Positions 15,514-24,584 of a stretch of 64,000 nt of DNA are shown here, piece after piece. Each line of letters begins with the position of its first letter. Within the stretch, counting starts at the first letter, position 1. This DNA comes from Endoryza foliicola (lineage in GTDB: Bacteria > Bacteroidota > Bacteroidia > Chitinophagales > Chitinophagaceae): positions 2,356,001 through 2,420,000 of the forward strand of contig OZ245715.1 of NCBI GenBank assembly GCA_965226965.1, given 5' to 3'. A model generated the notes under the pieces. That model had not been told where the DNA came from. It did not search any database and was given only the letters and a program-made list of their open reading frames with translations. A program made the translations under genes and the position numbers.

Positions 15514-17739
15514 TTGAGGCATTTTCTTTTCATATTATTCATGGCATTCATTGTAAAAGGGGCCGCACAGTCAGTAAAAGTGATTGATAGTGCAGATGCC
15601 AAGCCTATTCCTCATGCTACTGTTTCGTTGGGAAGGGATGGGGTGAAGACTTCTGAACAAGGAATAGCTTCTAGTAATTCGTGGTTGGGTAAAGAACTGC
15701 GTATCAGTGCGGTTGGTTATGCAACAAAATTCTTGCGCATTGAAGCAGGAGAGAACTTAGTTGCACTAGTAAAGCAACCTACAGCCCTTGATCCGGTTGT
15801 GGTATCGGGAACATTAAAACCGGTACTCCGATCTAAAAGCCCCATTGCTGTTTCTTTGATCTCCGGTACCCAATTCAAAAAAATTGCAAGCAATACGGTT
15901 TTTGATGCCTTGCAATTGGTAAATGGTGTTCGGCCACAAGTAAATTGTAACGTTTGCAATACGGGAGACATCCGTATTAACGGGATGGATGGCCCCTATA
16001 CCTTGGTACTCATCGACGGTATGCCGCTAATCAGCAGCTTGGGGGCTGTTTATGGACTGACTAATATTCCTGCCTCTTTGGTAGATCGAATAGAATTGGT
16101 AAAAGGTCCGGCTTCCTCTCTATACGGATCAGAGGCAATGGGGGGAGTGATCAATATCATCACGAAAACAGCAGCTAAAGCGCCAAAACTATTTACTGAA
16201 CTAAATTCAAATTCTTGGGGTGAAACTTCATTGGAATGGGCAGTAAAAACCAAACTTTCGACGAACCTGAATTTGCTAACGGGAATGAATACCTTCTTAT
16301 TCAATAATCGAATTGATAAGAATGGAGATGGCTTTACAGATTTAAGTCAACAAAAAAGAGCCGCGGTATTTACAAAGTTAAATGGTTTGAAATCGCAATT
16401 CTTGGTACGTTACATGTACGAAGACAGATGGGGTGGGCAAACCAATTGGTCAAAAACTTGGCGAGGGTCTGATAGCATATATGCTGAAAGCATCTACACT
16501 TCTCGATTGGAAGTATTGGGAGATCATCAATTTTCAACCAAACTTCCTTTAAAGCTTTCCGGGTCTTATGTAATGCATAAGCAAAATTCATTTTACGGTA
16601 CCACATCATTTATCGCTTCGCAGCAAACAGGATTTCTTCAATTAGTAAGTAATAAAACTGGTAAGCGTTTCGACTACTTATTGGGTACAGCCGTGAGGTT
16701 CAATGGATATGACGACAATACTTTACTTACTAAAGATAGCAGCACCGGCAAATCGATACCTACCCAAGACATCAACCCGGGTGCATTTGCGCAATTGGAA
16801 TGGAAGCCAACTGAAGCCCTTACACTTTTAGCAGGTGCTCGAATGGATTATCATCCGGTTCATGGATGGGTGTTTACTCCACGTTTTGCGGGAAAGTGGA
16901 ACATCAATGAGTTGAACACCGTTCGGTTTTCAACCGGAATGGGTTTTAGAACGGTGCAAGTTTTTACAGAAGATCATGCGGCACTTACCGGTGCGCGAAA
17001 AGTGGAATTTAAAGAAGCCTTGAAGCCTGAACGCTCCACCAATATTTCTCTTCAATACACCAAAACCTGGAGTACGAACTGGGGTTGGTGGGAGTGGGAA
17101 TCCAATTTTTGGTATTCCATATTCAGTAATAAAATCATTCCTGATTACACAACCGATGCGAATAAAATCATCTATGCAAATAATCAAGAGGGTGTTTATT
17201 CAAAAGGAATCTCAACGAGTCTGGAAACAGCTCCCATACCTGAATTGAGATTTAATATGGGACTAACCCTTCAGGATATTTACCAGAACAAAAATGGTAG
17301 AAGGGAGCGATTGATGTTTACCGAAGCTTGGAGTGTGAATGCCGGACTGAGCTATTATCTCAACAAGCGGTGCACGTTCGATTATTCTTGCTGGGGATAT
17401 GGAGGCATGCGATTGCCTTTACAAAATAACTTGGATCCAAGGCCCGCCTATTCAAAGCCTTATTCGATTCACAATATTCAGATAAGTTATAAGGCAAGAA
17501 AAGGTGTTGAGTTTTACTCAGGCATTCGAAATCTGTTCAATTGGACCCCTGCTATAGAAACTCCCTTCCTTATCGCCCGTGCCAATGACCCTTTTGATAA
17601 GCAAGTTTCATGGGATCCCGGCGGCCAGCCTCGTGCTACCCCTAACAATCCCTATGCACTTACCTTCGATCCCAATTACGTCTTTGCTCCAAATCAAGGA
17701 ATCAGAATGTATGCGGGATGCAGGATAAGTATTAATTAA
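15514..17739 (+). CDS. TonB-dependent receptor, probably metal-chelate type (TTG start)
   Basis: A 741-residue outer-membrane receptor: short carboxypeptidase-regulatory-like domain (about 20-92), plug (about 105-235) with a Cys pair C145/C148 in NCNVCNTGDIRING and the typical plug strands YTLVLIDGMP and GPASSLYGSEAMGGVINI, then the barrel. The start must be TTG at 15514: a stop codon lies two codons before it, and the first ATG, at 15541, would cut the signal peptide (MRHFLFILFMAFIVKGAAQ) in half. The palindrome over its promoter points to control by metal, and receptors with this Cys-containing plug are common in Bacteroidota metal or siderophore uptake. The substrate is inferred, not shown. 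Confidence 0.87.
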   Translation: MRHFLFILFMAFIVKGAAQSVKVIDSADAKPIPHATVSLGRDGVKTSEQGIASSNSWLGKELRISAVGYATKFLRIEAGENLVALVKQPTALDPVVVSGTLKPVLRSKSPIAVSLISGTQFKKIASNTVFDALQLVNGVRPQVNCNVCNTGDIRINGMDGPYTLVLIDGMPLISSLGAVYGLTNIPASLVDRIELVKGPASSLYGSEAMGGVINIITKTAAKAPKLFTELNSNSWGETSLEWAVKTKLSTNLNLLTGMNTFLFNNRIDKNGDGFTDLSQQKRAAVFTKLNGLKSQFLVRYMYEDRWGGQTNWSKTWRGSDSIYAESIYTSRLEVLGDHQFSTKLPLKLSGSYVMHKQNSFYGTTSFIASQQTGFLQLVSNKTGKRFDYLLGTAVRFNGYDDNTLLTKDSSTGKSIPTQDINPGAFAQLEWKPTEALTLLAGARMDYHPVHGWVFTPRFAGKWNINELNTVRFSTGMGFRTVQVFTEDHAALTGARKVEFKEALKPERSTNISLQYTKTWSTNWGWWEWESNFWYSIFSNKIIPDYTTDANKIIYANNQEGVYSKGISTSLETAPIPELRFNMGLTLQDIYQNKNGRRERLMFTEAWSVNAGLSYYLNKRCTFDYSCWGYGGMRLPLQNNLDPRPAYSKPYSIHNIQISYKARKGVEFYSGIRNLFNWTPAIETPFLIARANDPFDKQVSWDPGGQPRATPNNPYALTFDPNYVFAPNQGIRMYAGCRISIN

Positions 17740-17827
17740 AAAGAAGAACGATTGTTCTCAATCCTAGACTCTGCTCTGAATAACACCTTTAACTTCGCTT
17801 CGCGTTTACTTCCGCAGCGAAGCTGCG

Positions 17828-17855
17828 CCTAAAGCCTAAAGCCTAGCGCCTAACC
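17828..17855. repeat. Heptanucleotide tract, four CCTAANG units after a GC hairpin
   Basis: CCTAAAG, CCTAAAG, CCTAGCG, CCTAACC in 7-base register. A hairpin CGCAGC-GAA-GCTGCG (17813-17827) abuts its left end; no T-run follows the hairpin, so it is not a typical terminator. Confidence 0.7.
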
Positions 17856-17872
17856 CCCGCTGCCTACAAATA

Positions 17873-17903
17873 TTGTCATTTTCCTAAATTCCTCGTACCT
17901 TCG
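17873..17903 (+). promoter_or_regulatory. Promoter of the efflux gene cluster
   Basis: TTG (17873-17875), 20 bases, then TACCTTCG (17896-17903), one base off the -7 consensus. The start codon at 17909 follows after five bases, so the transcript would be leaderless or nearly so. Confidence 0.55.
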
Positions 17904-17908
17904 GGGTA

Positions 17909-18292
17909 ATGCGGAAAGCACTTGGCATATTCTTTCTAGTAATTTACTCCTTCTCATTCTCTGAGTTTCATCAGTTAATGAAGATTCCCGCATTCATTCA
18001 ACACTACACCCAGCATTCGAAAAATGACCCTTCTCTCTCGGTTTTGGACTTTATCAAAATTCACTACAAAGGTATTTTCGAGGTGGACGATGATTACCAA
18101 CAAGACCAACAGTTACCGTTCAGAAGTTCAGATTGCATGGTCTACTCCGTAAGTATTTGTGAAGCTCCCGTACTCTTTTTTGAGGTGAGCCCAAACCCTC
18201 CAGTTATACAGAAACAATTCTTCCCACACGATGAAAGCGCCGAGCATTTGGCATGCTTGCGTGATGTTTTCCAACCTCCAAGACTAGCCTAA
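17909..18292 (+). CDS. Small conserved protein preceding the RND efflux genes
   Basis: A 127-residue protein with an N-terminal hydrophobic segment (about 5-18, LGIFFLVIYSFSFSEF) likely to be a signal peptide. The mature part holds FHQLMKIPAFIQHYTQHS, then LDFIKIHYKG, an acidic DDDYQQDQQLPF stretch, one Cys in each of SSDCMVYS and VSICEAP, and ends FQPPRLA. Small proteins of this shape are known beside CzcA/CusA genes in Bacteroidota, but no function is established. His and Cys residues could bind metal. It starts the likely operon with the fused pump gene 47 bases downstream. Confidence 0.65.
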   Translation: MRKALGIFFLVIYSFSFSEFHQLMKIPAFIQHYTQHSKNDPSLSVLDFIKIHYKGIFEVDDDYQQDQQLPFRSSDCMVYSVSICEAPVLFFEVSPNPPVIQKQFFPHDESAEHLACLRDVFQPPRLA

Positions 18293-18339
18293 TACCATAT
18301 TGATTCATCGTATTTTCTTTTTAGGCTAAATAAATTTTC

Positions 18340-21300
18340 ATGTTAAATAGAATAATTCGCTTTTCCATCGCGAACAAGCTGATTATTGGTATTCTAGTGC
18401 TTGCATTAGTTGGGCTCGGTATTTATGATTTACAACGACTACCCATTGATGCGGTGCCCGATATTACCAATAACCAAGTTCAGATCATAACCGTTTCCCC
18501 CTCTCAAGCAGCTCCGGAAGTAGAGCGATTGATTACATTTCCCATCGAGCAATCGGTGGCAAGTGTGCCGGGCATCAAAGAGATGCGTTCTTTCTCTCGT
18601 TTCGGATTAAGCTTAGTAACCGTTGTATTTGATGATGCCACAGATGTGTATTGGGCTCGTCAACAAGTCACCGAAAAACTGAACCAAGTAAAAGATCAAA
18701 TTCCGGCAGATGCAGGCAAACCGGAACTGGCACCTGTTACCACGGGCCTTGGTGAGATTTTTCAGTACGCTGTACGTCCGAAAAAAGGATACGAAGGCAA
18801 GTACAGTGCCATGGACCTTCGAACCATACAAGATTGGATCGTACGTCGACAACTCTTGGGAACTCCCGGAGTAGCTGACGTGAGTAGCTTCGGCGGTTTC
18901 TTGAAACAATACGAAGTAGCAGTTTCTCCCGACAAACTCAAAAGCATGGGCGTGAACATCAAAGATGTTTTCAATGCCTTGCAAGGGAACAATCAAAATA
19001 CAGGTGGTGCTTACATTGAAAAGGGTCCCAATATTCTATACATCCGAACAGAAGGCTTGGCCAAAAGCATGGCCGATATCGGAAGTATTTTCGTGAAGCA
19101 TACCACTAATGGTATTCCTGTTTTTGTAAGAGATGTTGCCGAAGTAAAACTAGGTACCGCTGTACGTTATGGGGCCATGTGTTTCAACGACCAAGGTGAA
19201 GTAGCCGGCGCGGTTGTAATGATGTTGAAGGGAGCGAATTCTTCTAAAGTAATTAAAGATGTAAAAGACCGCATAACCCAAATCGAAAAAACACTGCCTG
19301 AAGGCGTTACCATTGAACCGTTTTTGGATCGCACTAAAATGGTTAACAATGCTATTGGTACAGTAAAGCAAAACTTGCTAGAAGGCGCTTTGATTGTGAT
19401 TTTCGTTTTGGTGCTTTTCTTAGGTAATATAAGAGCCGGTTTAATTGTGGCTTCCGTTATTCCCTTGGCAATGCTCTTTGCAATCATCATGATGAATTTA
19501 TTTGGCGTATCCGGAAACCTAATGAGTTTAGGGGCGCTCGATTTTGGATTGATCGTAGACGGTGCCGTAATCATTGTAGAAGCAGTGATGCACCGACTCT
19601 ATCACAGTAAACAATTCTCCGATATAACTAGGGTTTCCCAAGAAACGATGAATGCTGAAGTAGAGCACTCTTCCGGAAAAATGATGAACGCTGCCGTATT
19701 TGGACAAATCATCATTCTCATTGTGTACCTACCTATTCTTACCTTGGTAGGTATTGAAGGAAAAATGTTCAAGCCCATGGCTCAAACGGTTTCCTTCGCA
19801 TTAATTGGCGCCTTTATATTATCTCTTACCTATATTCCGATGATTAGTTCTTTGGTGCTTAATAAAAAGATTAATCATAAGGCAACTTGGGCCGACAAAA
19901 TGATGACGGCCTTGGAAAAATGGTACACCCCGTTATTAAAATTCGTCCTAAAAAATCCTAAAACCTTTATTGGATCAGCCGCAGTATTACTCGCAGTGAG
20001 TATTTGGGTGATGACAACCCTTGGAGGCGAGTTCATTCCCAAATTAGAAGAAGGCGATTTTGCCGTTGATACTAGAGTACTTACGGGTAGTTCCCTTACC
20101 AATACCATTGAAGTAACACAAAAAACAGCGCATATACTTTTAACTCGCTTCCCAGAAGTGAAAAAAGTTGTTACCAAGATCGGTTCGGGGGAAATTCCAA
20201 CCGATCCCATGCCTGTAGATGCATCTGATATGATGGTAATTTTGAAAGACAAGCATGAATGGACTTCAGCCAAAACATTCGATGAACTCGCAACAAAAAT
20301 GAGCACTGCTTTGGAAGAAGTACCCGGAGTAACCGTGGGTTTTCAGTTCCCTGTTCAAATGCGCTTTAATGAGTTAATGACCGGAGCTCGACAAGACGTA
20401 GTTTGTAAAATATTTGGAGAAGATCTTGATTCCTTATCGAAATACGCCGGTGCATTAGGTGAAATGATTAAAAAAGTTGATGGTACTGCCGATTTATATG
20501 TTGAAGCAGTTACCGGCCTGCCACAAATAGTGGTTGATTACAATCGTGAGGCAATGTCTCGTTTCCAATTGTCCATCACCGATGTCAATCAAATTGTAAA
20601 AGCAGCTTTCGCTGGGGAATCTGCTGGTATGATTTATGAAAATGAGCGACGTTTTAATTTAGTTGTTCGGGTAAAAAGCAACGAACGCAAGTCGTTGGAT
20701 GATATTCGTCAATTACTGATTCCAACGCCAACCGGTTTGCAGATTCCTTTGAGTGAAGTAGCCGATATTCAAATTAAAGACGGACCTAACCAAATTCAAC
20801 GAGAAGAAGCAAAGCGACGAATTGTTGTAGGATTCAATGTTAGAGGAAGAGATGTAGCATCAATTGTTTCAGAACTTCAAAAGAAAGTGGATGCAAATTT
20901 GAAGATGAGTCCCGGCTATTATGTAACCTACGGAGGCCAATTTGAGAATTTGGTTCAAGCAAAAGCACGTTTGTCGATAGCTTTACCGGTGGCCCTCTTG
21001 CTTATTTTTATCATGTTGTATTTTGCATTCGGGAATTTCAAATACGGCCTACTCATATTTTCTGCCATTCCGCTTTCAGCGATCGGTGGAATCTTTGCTC
21101 TGGTATTTCGTTCTATGCCATTCAGCATTTCAGCAGGTATTGGTTTTATTGCCCTATTTGGTGTAGCAGTGTTGAACGGTATTGTATTGATTTCCGAGTT
21201 CAATCGAATGAAAAAACAAGGTATTCAAGATCTGAACTACATTGTTTTGGAGGGAACCAAACTTCGCCTACGTCCTGTATTGATGACTGCTGCAGTAGCT

Positions 21301-22695
21301 TCACTTGGATTCTTGCCCATGGCCCTCAGCAATGGCGCCGGTGCCGAAGTACAGAGGCCTTTAGCAACGGTTGTAATTGGAGGACTTATTACGGCAACCA
21401 TTCTTACACTTCTTCTATTACCATTGCTTTATACTTTAATAGAAAAGAAGCATTTTCATATGAAAGCCGATAAAACAATCGCCACAATACTTGTTTTGTT
21501 TTTGACTTTGCCTTCTTTCGCTCAAGAACAAAAACTGAGTTTGGATTCAGTTGTTGCTAGAATAGAACGAGAAAACATTCAATTGAAGAGTATTCAACAA
21601 CAAGCTGCCTATTGGAATGAACTAAGTAAACATGTTTTTGAAACAGCTCCTACCCAACTGGGGCTGGAATACGGAAACATCAACAGTGCATTTTCAGATA
21701 CGCGCTTTTTTGTGAATCAGACCTTTCAAGCGCCGGCTGTGTACAATCGACAAAAACGTTTGTACGAATCGCAGTTCAATCTTACCAAGGCTGATGAAGC
21801 GTTGGCACTTCATGCCATTAAAAAAGAGGCATCATTGGTTTTTTATCAATTGGTGGACCTCGAAGAAAGAATGAAATTGATCGTTCAGCTCGATTCTTTG
21901 TATTCAAATATCTTGAAGGCTTCTTCTCTTCGTTACAAAACAGGTGAAACCAATTTGTTGGAAAAGGCCAATGCTGAAGTTGCTTTGCAGCAATTAAGAT
22001 TGCAAGCTTCTCAGTTGCAAACTGATTTCAAGAAAGCGCAATTGCAATTGAAATACTTGATGCATGCGAACTATGTGGTACAACCCGAGTATAGTAAAGC
22101 AGTTTATTCAACCGCAGTATCAATTGAGTGGAGTGGATCCCATCCTTTAATTGCACGACAAGAACAACAAATTGCCTTGTTAAAGTCGCAACAAAAAGCT
22201 GAATCTTCGCTGTTATTGCCGCAGTTTTCCCTAGGATACAGTAACCTTTCTATCAAAGGTTGGCAAAGCCCCGATGGAATCAATCAGAAGTACTACAGTG
22301 CCTCCAATCGGTTCAATATTGCCTCTGTAGGTGTAGGACTTCCCTTGTTTACAAAAGCAACTCGAACAAAAATTGCCGCTACCAATCGCTTGATTGAAGG
22401 GGCGGTTTATCAAAGGCAATTGCTTGATAGTGCTCGAAGTACTCAATATCAACAGGTGTTTCAGCAATATGTGCAATCCAATTCGGAAATTCAGTATTAC
22501 GAATCTTCCGGATTGAAACAAGCTGATCTGTTGTTAAAAACGGCTCAAATTGCTTTTCAGCAAGGAGAAATTGGATATGCTGAATGGGCTTTGCACATGC
22601 AACAAGCCCTTCAGATAAAAGTTGGATATATCAATGCTTTGTCGTTGAACAATCAACAAAAAATAGAATTGAATTATTTAAACGGAATGAAATAA
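18340..22695 (+). CDS. CzcA-type heavy-metal RND efflux pump fused to a TolC-like outer-membrane channel
   Basis: A 1451-residue protein. Residues 1-about 1035 are a complete HME-family RND pump with twelve membrane helices in two halves. The fourth helix reads DFGLIVDGAVIIVEA from residue 401, the DFGxxxDGA form of divalent-cation pumps (Zn, Co, Cd, Ni) rather than the AIGxxxDAA form of Cu/Ag pumps; the last motif position is Ala, not the usual Asn. From M1041 a signal-peptide-like stretch follows (hydrophobic core about 1045-1057, ending PSFAQ), and then a CusC/TolC-like helical channel subunit to the end. Inner- and outer-membrane parts are thus encoded as one chain, which needs cleavage after the internal signal. 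The fusion is known in Bacteroidota. The adaptor gene starts one base after the stop. Confidence 0.92.
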   Translation: MLNRIIRFSIANKLIIGILVLALVGLGIYDLQRLPIDAVPDITNNQVQIITVSPSQAAPEVERLITFPIEQSVASVPGIKEMRSFSRFGLSLVTVVFDDATDVYWARQQVTEKLNQVKDQIPADAGKPELAPVTTGLGEIFQYAVRPKKGYEGKYSAMDLRTIQDWIVRRQLLGTPGVADVSSFGGFLKQYEVAVSPDKLKSMGVNIKDVFNALQGNNQNTGGAYIEKGPNILYIRTEGLAKSMADIGSIFVKHTTNGIPVFVRDVAEVKLGTAVRYGAMCFNDQGEVAGAVVMMLKGANSSKVIKDVKDRITQIEKTLPEGVTIEPFLDRTKMVNNAIGTVKQNLLEGALIVIFVLVLFLGNIRAGLIVASVIPLAMLFAIIMMNLFGVSGNLMSLGALDFGLIVDGAVIIVEAVMHRLYHSKQFSDITRVSQETMNAEVEHSSGKMMNAAVFGQIIILIVYLPILTLVGIEGKMFKPMAQTVSFALIGAFILSLTYIPMISSLVLNKKINHKATWADKMMTALEKWYTPLLKFVLKNPKTFIGSAAVLLAVSIWVMTTLGGEFIPKLEEGDFAVDTRVLTGSSLTNTIEVTQKTAHILLTRFPEVKKVVTKIGSGEIPTDPMPVDASDMMVILKDKHEWTSAKTFDELATKMSTALEEVPGVTVGFQFPVQMRFNELMTGARQDVVCKIFGEDLDSLSKYAGALGEMIKKVDGTADLYVEAVTGLPQIVVDYNREAMSRFQLSITDVNQIVKAAFAGESAGMIYENERRFNLVVRVKSNERKSLDDIRQLLIPTPTGLQIPLSEVADIQIKDGPNQIQREEAKRRIVVGFNVRGRDVASIVSELQKKVDANLKMSPGYYVTYGGQFENLVQAKARLSIALPVALLLIFIMLYFAFGNFKYGLLIFSAIPLSAIGGIFALVFRSMPFSISAGIGFIALFGVAVLNGIVLISEFNRMKKQGIQDLNYIVLEGTKLRLRPVLMTAAVASLGFLPMALSNGAGAEVQRPLATVVIGGLITATILTLLLLPLLYTLIEKKHFHMKADKTIATILVLFLTLPSFAQEQKLSLDSVVARIERENIQLKSIQQQAAYWNELSKHVFETAPTQLGLEYGNINSAFSDTRFFVNQTFQAPAVYNRQKRLYESQFNLTKADEALALHAIKKEASLVFYQLVDLEERMKLIVQLDSLYSNILKASSLRYKTGETNLLEKANAEVALQQLRLQASQLQTDFKKAQLQLKYLMHANYVVQPEYSKAVYSTAVSIEWSGSHPLIARQEQQIALLKSQQKAESSLLLPQFSLGYSNLSIKGWQSPDGINQKYYSASNRFNIASVGVGLPLFTKATRTKIAATNRLIEGAVYQRQLLDSARSTQYQQVFQQYVQSNSEIQYYESSGLKQADLLLKTAQIAFQQGEIGYAEWALHMQQALQIKVGYINALSLNNQQKIELNYLNGMK

Positions 22696-22696
22696 C

Positions 22697-23833
22697 ATGA
22701 AATACTTACAATATATAGTTTGCGTATCAATATTTGCTGCTTGCGGAGGAGCCGATACTAAAAAGGATGCAACAGCCGATACCAAAAAAGATATCAGTGT
22801 TGAGACCGTCTCTTTAACTGAAATACAGCTCAAAAATGCCGGAATTGAAGCCGGGGTGCTCACCAATCAAACCATCAATGAAGAAATAAAGTTGAATGGA
22901 ACCGTGGATGTACCACCTCAGAACATCGTGTCTGTAAGCTTTCCAATGGGTGGATACTTGAAATCGACGAAATTACTGCCGGGGTTACATGTGAATAAAG
23001 GAGAAGCCATTGCGGTTATGGAGGATCAAGGTCTTATTCAATTGCAGCAGGATTATTTATCAGGGTTAGTGAAATTGAATATGACAGAATTGGAATTGAC
23101 TCGTCAAAAGGAATTGAGAGCTGGCGAAGTAAATGCAGCAAAAGTGTATCAGCTGGCAAAAGCAGATTACGAGGCCACGCAAATAATGGTGAAAGGTTTG
23201 AGTGAGAAGCTGAAACTTATTGGCATCAATCCTGATAATTTGTCGTCTCAAAACCTAACGCGCTCTGTGCCGATCTATTCACCGATCAATGGATTTGTAG
23301 CTAAAGTAAATGTGAACATTGGTAAGTTTGTAAATCCATCGGATGTGTTGTTTGAATTGATCGACCCGAACGATATTCACGCTGCCTTAACGGTTTTTGA
23401 AAAGGACATTGCAAAGATCGCAATGGGGCAAAAAGTGAAAATTGTATTCGCAGATGAACCCAACAAAGTATACGACGGGGAAGTAATCCTTATTTCCAGA
23501 AACATTGATGAAAACAGAAGTGGGATCATTCATTGTCATTTTGAAACAAAGCCCAAGCAATTATTGCCCGGCATGTTCTTGAACGCACGAGTGATGGTTA
23601 ACAATGTTAAGGCACTAACAATACCTGAAGAAGGGGTGGTGCGCTTTGGAAATCAGGAATATGTTTTTGAGGCTCTCAGTAACACGAATTTCAAAATGAT
23701 TCCTGTGACTACGGGAGTACATGAAAACGGCTTCGTAGCCATCACAGCAGAAGGGCTCAATGAGTCAAAGCAGTATGTTCGAAAAAATGCTTACGCTATT
23801 TTAAGTAAGATGAAGAATACTTCAGATGAATAG
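22697..23833 (+). CDS. RND efflux periplasmic adaptor (CzcB/CusB family), lipoprotein
   Basis: A 378-residue membrane-fusion protein that links the inner-membrane pump to the outer-membrane channel. A lipobox at residues 13-16 (FAAC) anchors it to a membrane. Visible are the first half of the lipoyl-like hairpin domain (SFPMGGYLKSTKLLPGLHVNKGE), an alpha-helical hairpin at about 110-175, the second lipoyl half (SPINGFVAKVNVNIGKFV), the beta-barrel domain and the membrane-proximal domain. It lacks the Met- or His-rich N-terminal extension seen in some CusB proteins. It starts one base behind the pump stop codon and overlaps the next gene by eight bases, so translation is probably coupled. Confidence 0.9.
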   Translation: MKYLQYIVCVSIFAACGGADTKKDATADTKKDISVETVSLTEIQLKNAGIEAGVLTNQTINEEIKLNGTVDVPPQNIVSVSFPMGGYLKSTKLLPGLHVNKGEAIAVMEDQGLIQLQQDYLSGLVKLNMTELELTRQKELRAGEVNAAKVYQLAKADYEATQIMVKGLSEKLKLIGINPDNLSSQNLTRSVPIYSPINGFVAKVNVNIGKFVNPSDVLFELIDPNDIHAALTVFEKDIAKIAMGQKVKIVFADEPNKVYDGEVILISRNIDENRSGIIHCHFETKPKQLLPGMFLNARVMVNNVKALTIPEEGVVRFGNQEYVFEALSNTNFKMIPVTTGVHENGFVAITAEGLNESKQYVRKNAYAILSKMKNTSDE

Positions 23834-24578
23834 ACTTCGATTTTGGTGGATAGTGTTGTGGCTAATGTCATTTAACCTAGTATCGGCACAAGCCGATACT
23901 ACGGTTTTTGCGTTGAAAACGAAATCGCCCTCGGTTGTGAATACTAAAGCTCCCAAATGGCCACTTTATCTCTCAGGCGGGCTTATGGCATTGGGAGTTT
24001 GGGGGACTGTGGATAGCTCAATTATTAACAAACACCGTATTTCATTTCAAGGCAAACTTGAGAATCAAGGATGGCACAAACAAATCGATAACATTGGTAC
24101 TGTATTGCCTGCTGCTATGGTGTATGGACTTGAGTGGGTAGGAGTAAAGCCTAAAACGGATTTTGCCAACCGATCTGTTATTTTAGCCAAAGCGGAAGCT
24201 ATGATGTTGATCTCGGTTTTTGCGATCAAGCACTGGTCGAATGTAGAAAGGCCCGATGGAAGCAACTTTCAGTCTTTCCCTTCAGGGCATACGGCTCAGG
24301 CTTTCTTAAGCGCACATTTCTTTCACAAAGAGTTTGGTTACAAAAGTATTTGGTATTCCATTGGTGGCTACGCAGTAGCATCAGCAGTAGGCGTGATGCG
24401 CGTTGCTCACAACCGACATTGGATCACGGATGTAATGACCGGCGCAGGCCTTGGTATTCTTTCTACAGAAATTGCATATAGAACGCACCGTTATCGATGG
24501 AAAAAGAATTTTCAGTTAACGGTACTCCCTTCGTATGAACGTCAAACAACAAGCTTGACTGCGTGGGTTCGATTCTGA
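23826..24578 (+). CDS. PAP2-family membrane phosphatase
   Basis: A 250-residue protein with an N-terminal signal peptide (ends VSAQ) and the three PAP2 motifs: K-x6-RP in KHWSNVERP, PSGH in FPSGHTAQA, and the R-x5-H-x3-D form in RVAHNRHWITD. The family removes phosphate from phosphatidic acid, undecaprenyl diphosphate or lipid A-type substrates on the periplasmic face. Several hydrophobic helices surround the motifs. The eight-base overlap with the adaptor gene makes it part of the efflux operon; why a lipid phosphatase belongs there is not evident. The substrate cannot be told. Confidence 0.88.
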   Translation: MNRLRFWWIVLWLMSFNLVSAQADTTVFALKTKSPSVVNTKAPKWPLYLSGGLMALGVWGTVDSSIINKHRISFQGKLENQGWHKQIDNIGTVLPAAMVYGLEWVGVKPKTDFANRSVILAKAEAMMLISVFAIKHWSNVERPDGSNFQSFPSGHTAQAFLSAHFFHKEFGYKSIWYSIGGYAVASAVGVMRVAHNRHWITDVMTGAGLGILSTEIAYRTHRYRWKKNFQLTVLPSYERQTTSLTAWVRF

Positions 24579-24584
24579 TGGCTT

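Noticed and set aside
17813..17827. Intrinsic terminator after the second TonB receptor
   Set aside because: The hairpin CGCAGC-GAA-GCTGCG is clear but is followed by the heptamer tract, not by a T-run.
19167..20306. Antisense frames of 135 and 143 residues in the pump gene
   Set aside because: The plus strand is a textbook RND pump; the reverse frames are low-complexity Ser/Thr/Ile-rich shadows.
24567..24578. tRNA T-loop-like GGTTCGATTC
   Set aside because: Inside the PAP2 coding sequence and without an acceptor stem or other tRNA arms around it.
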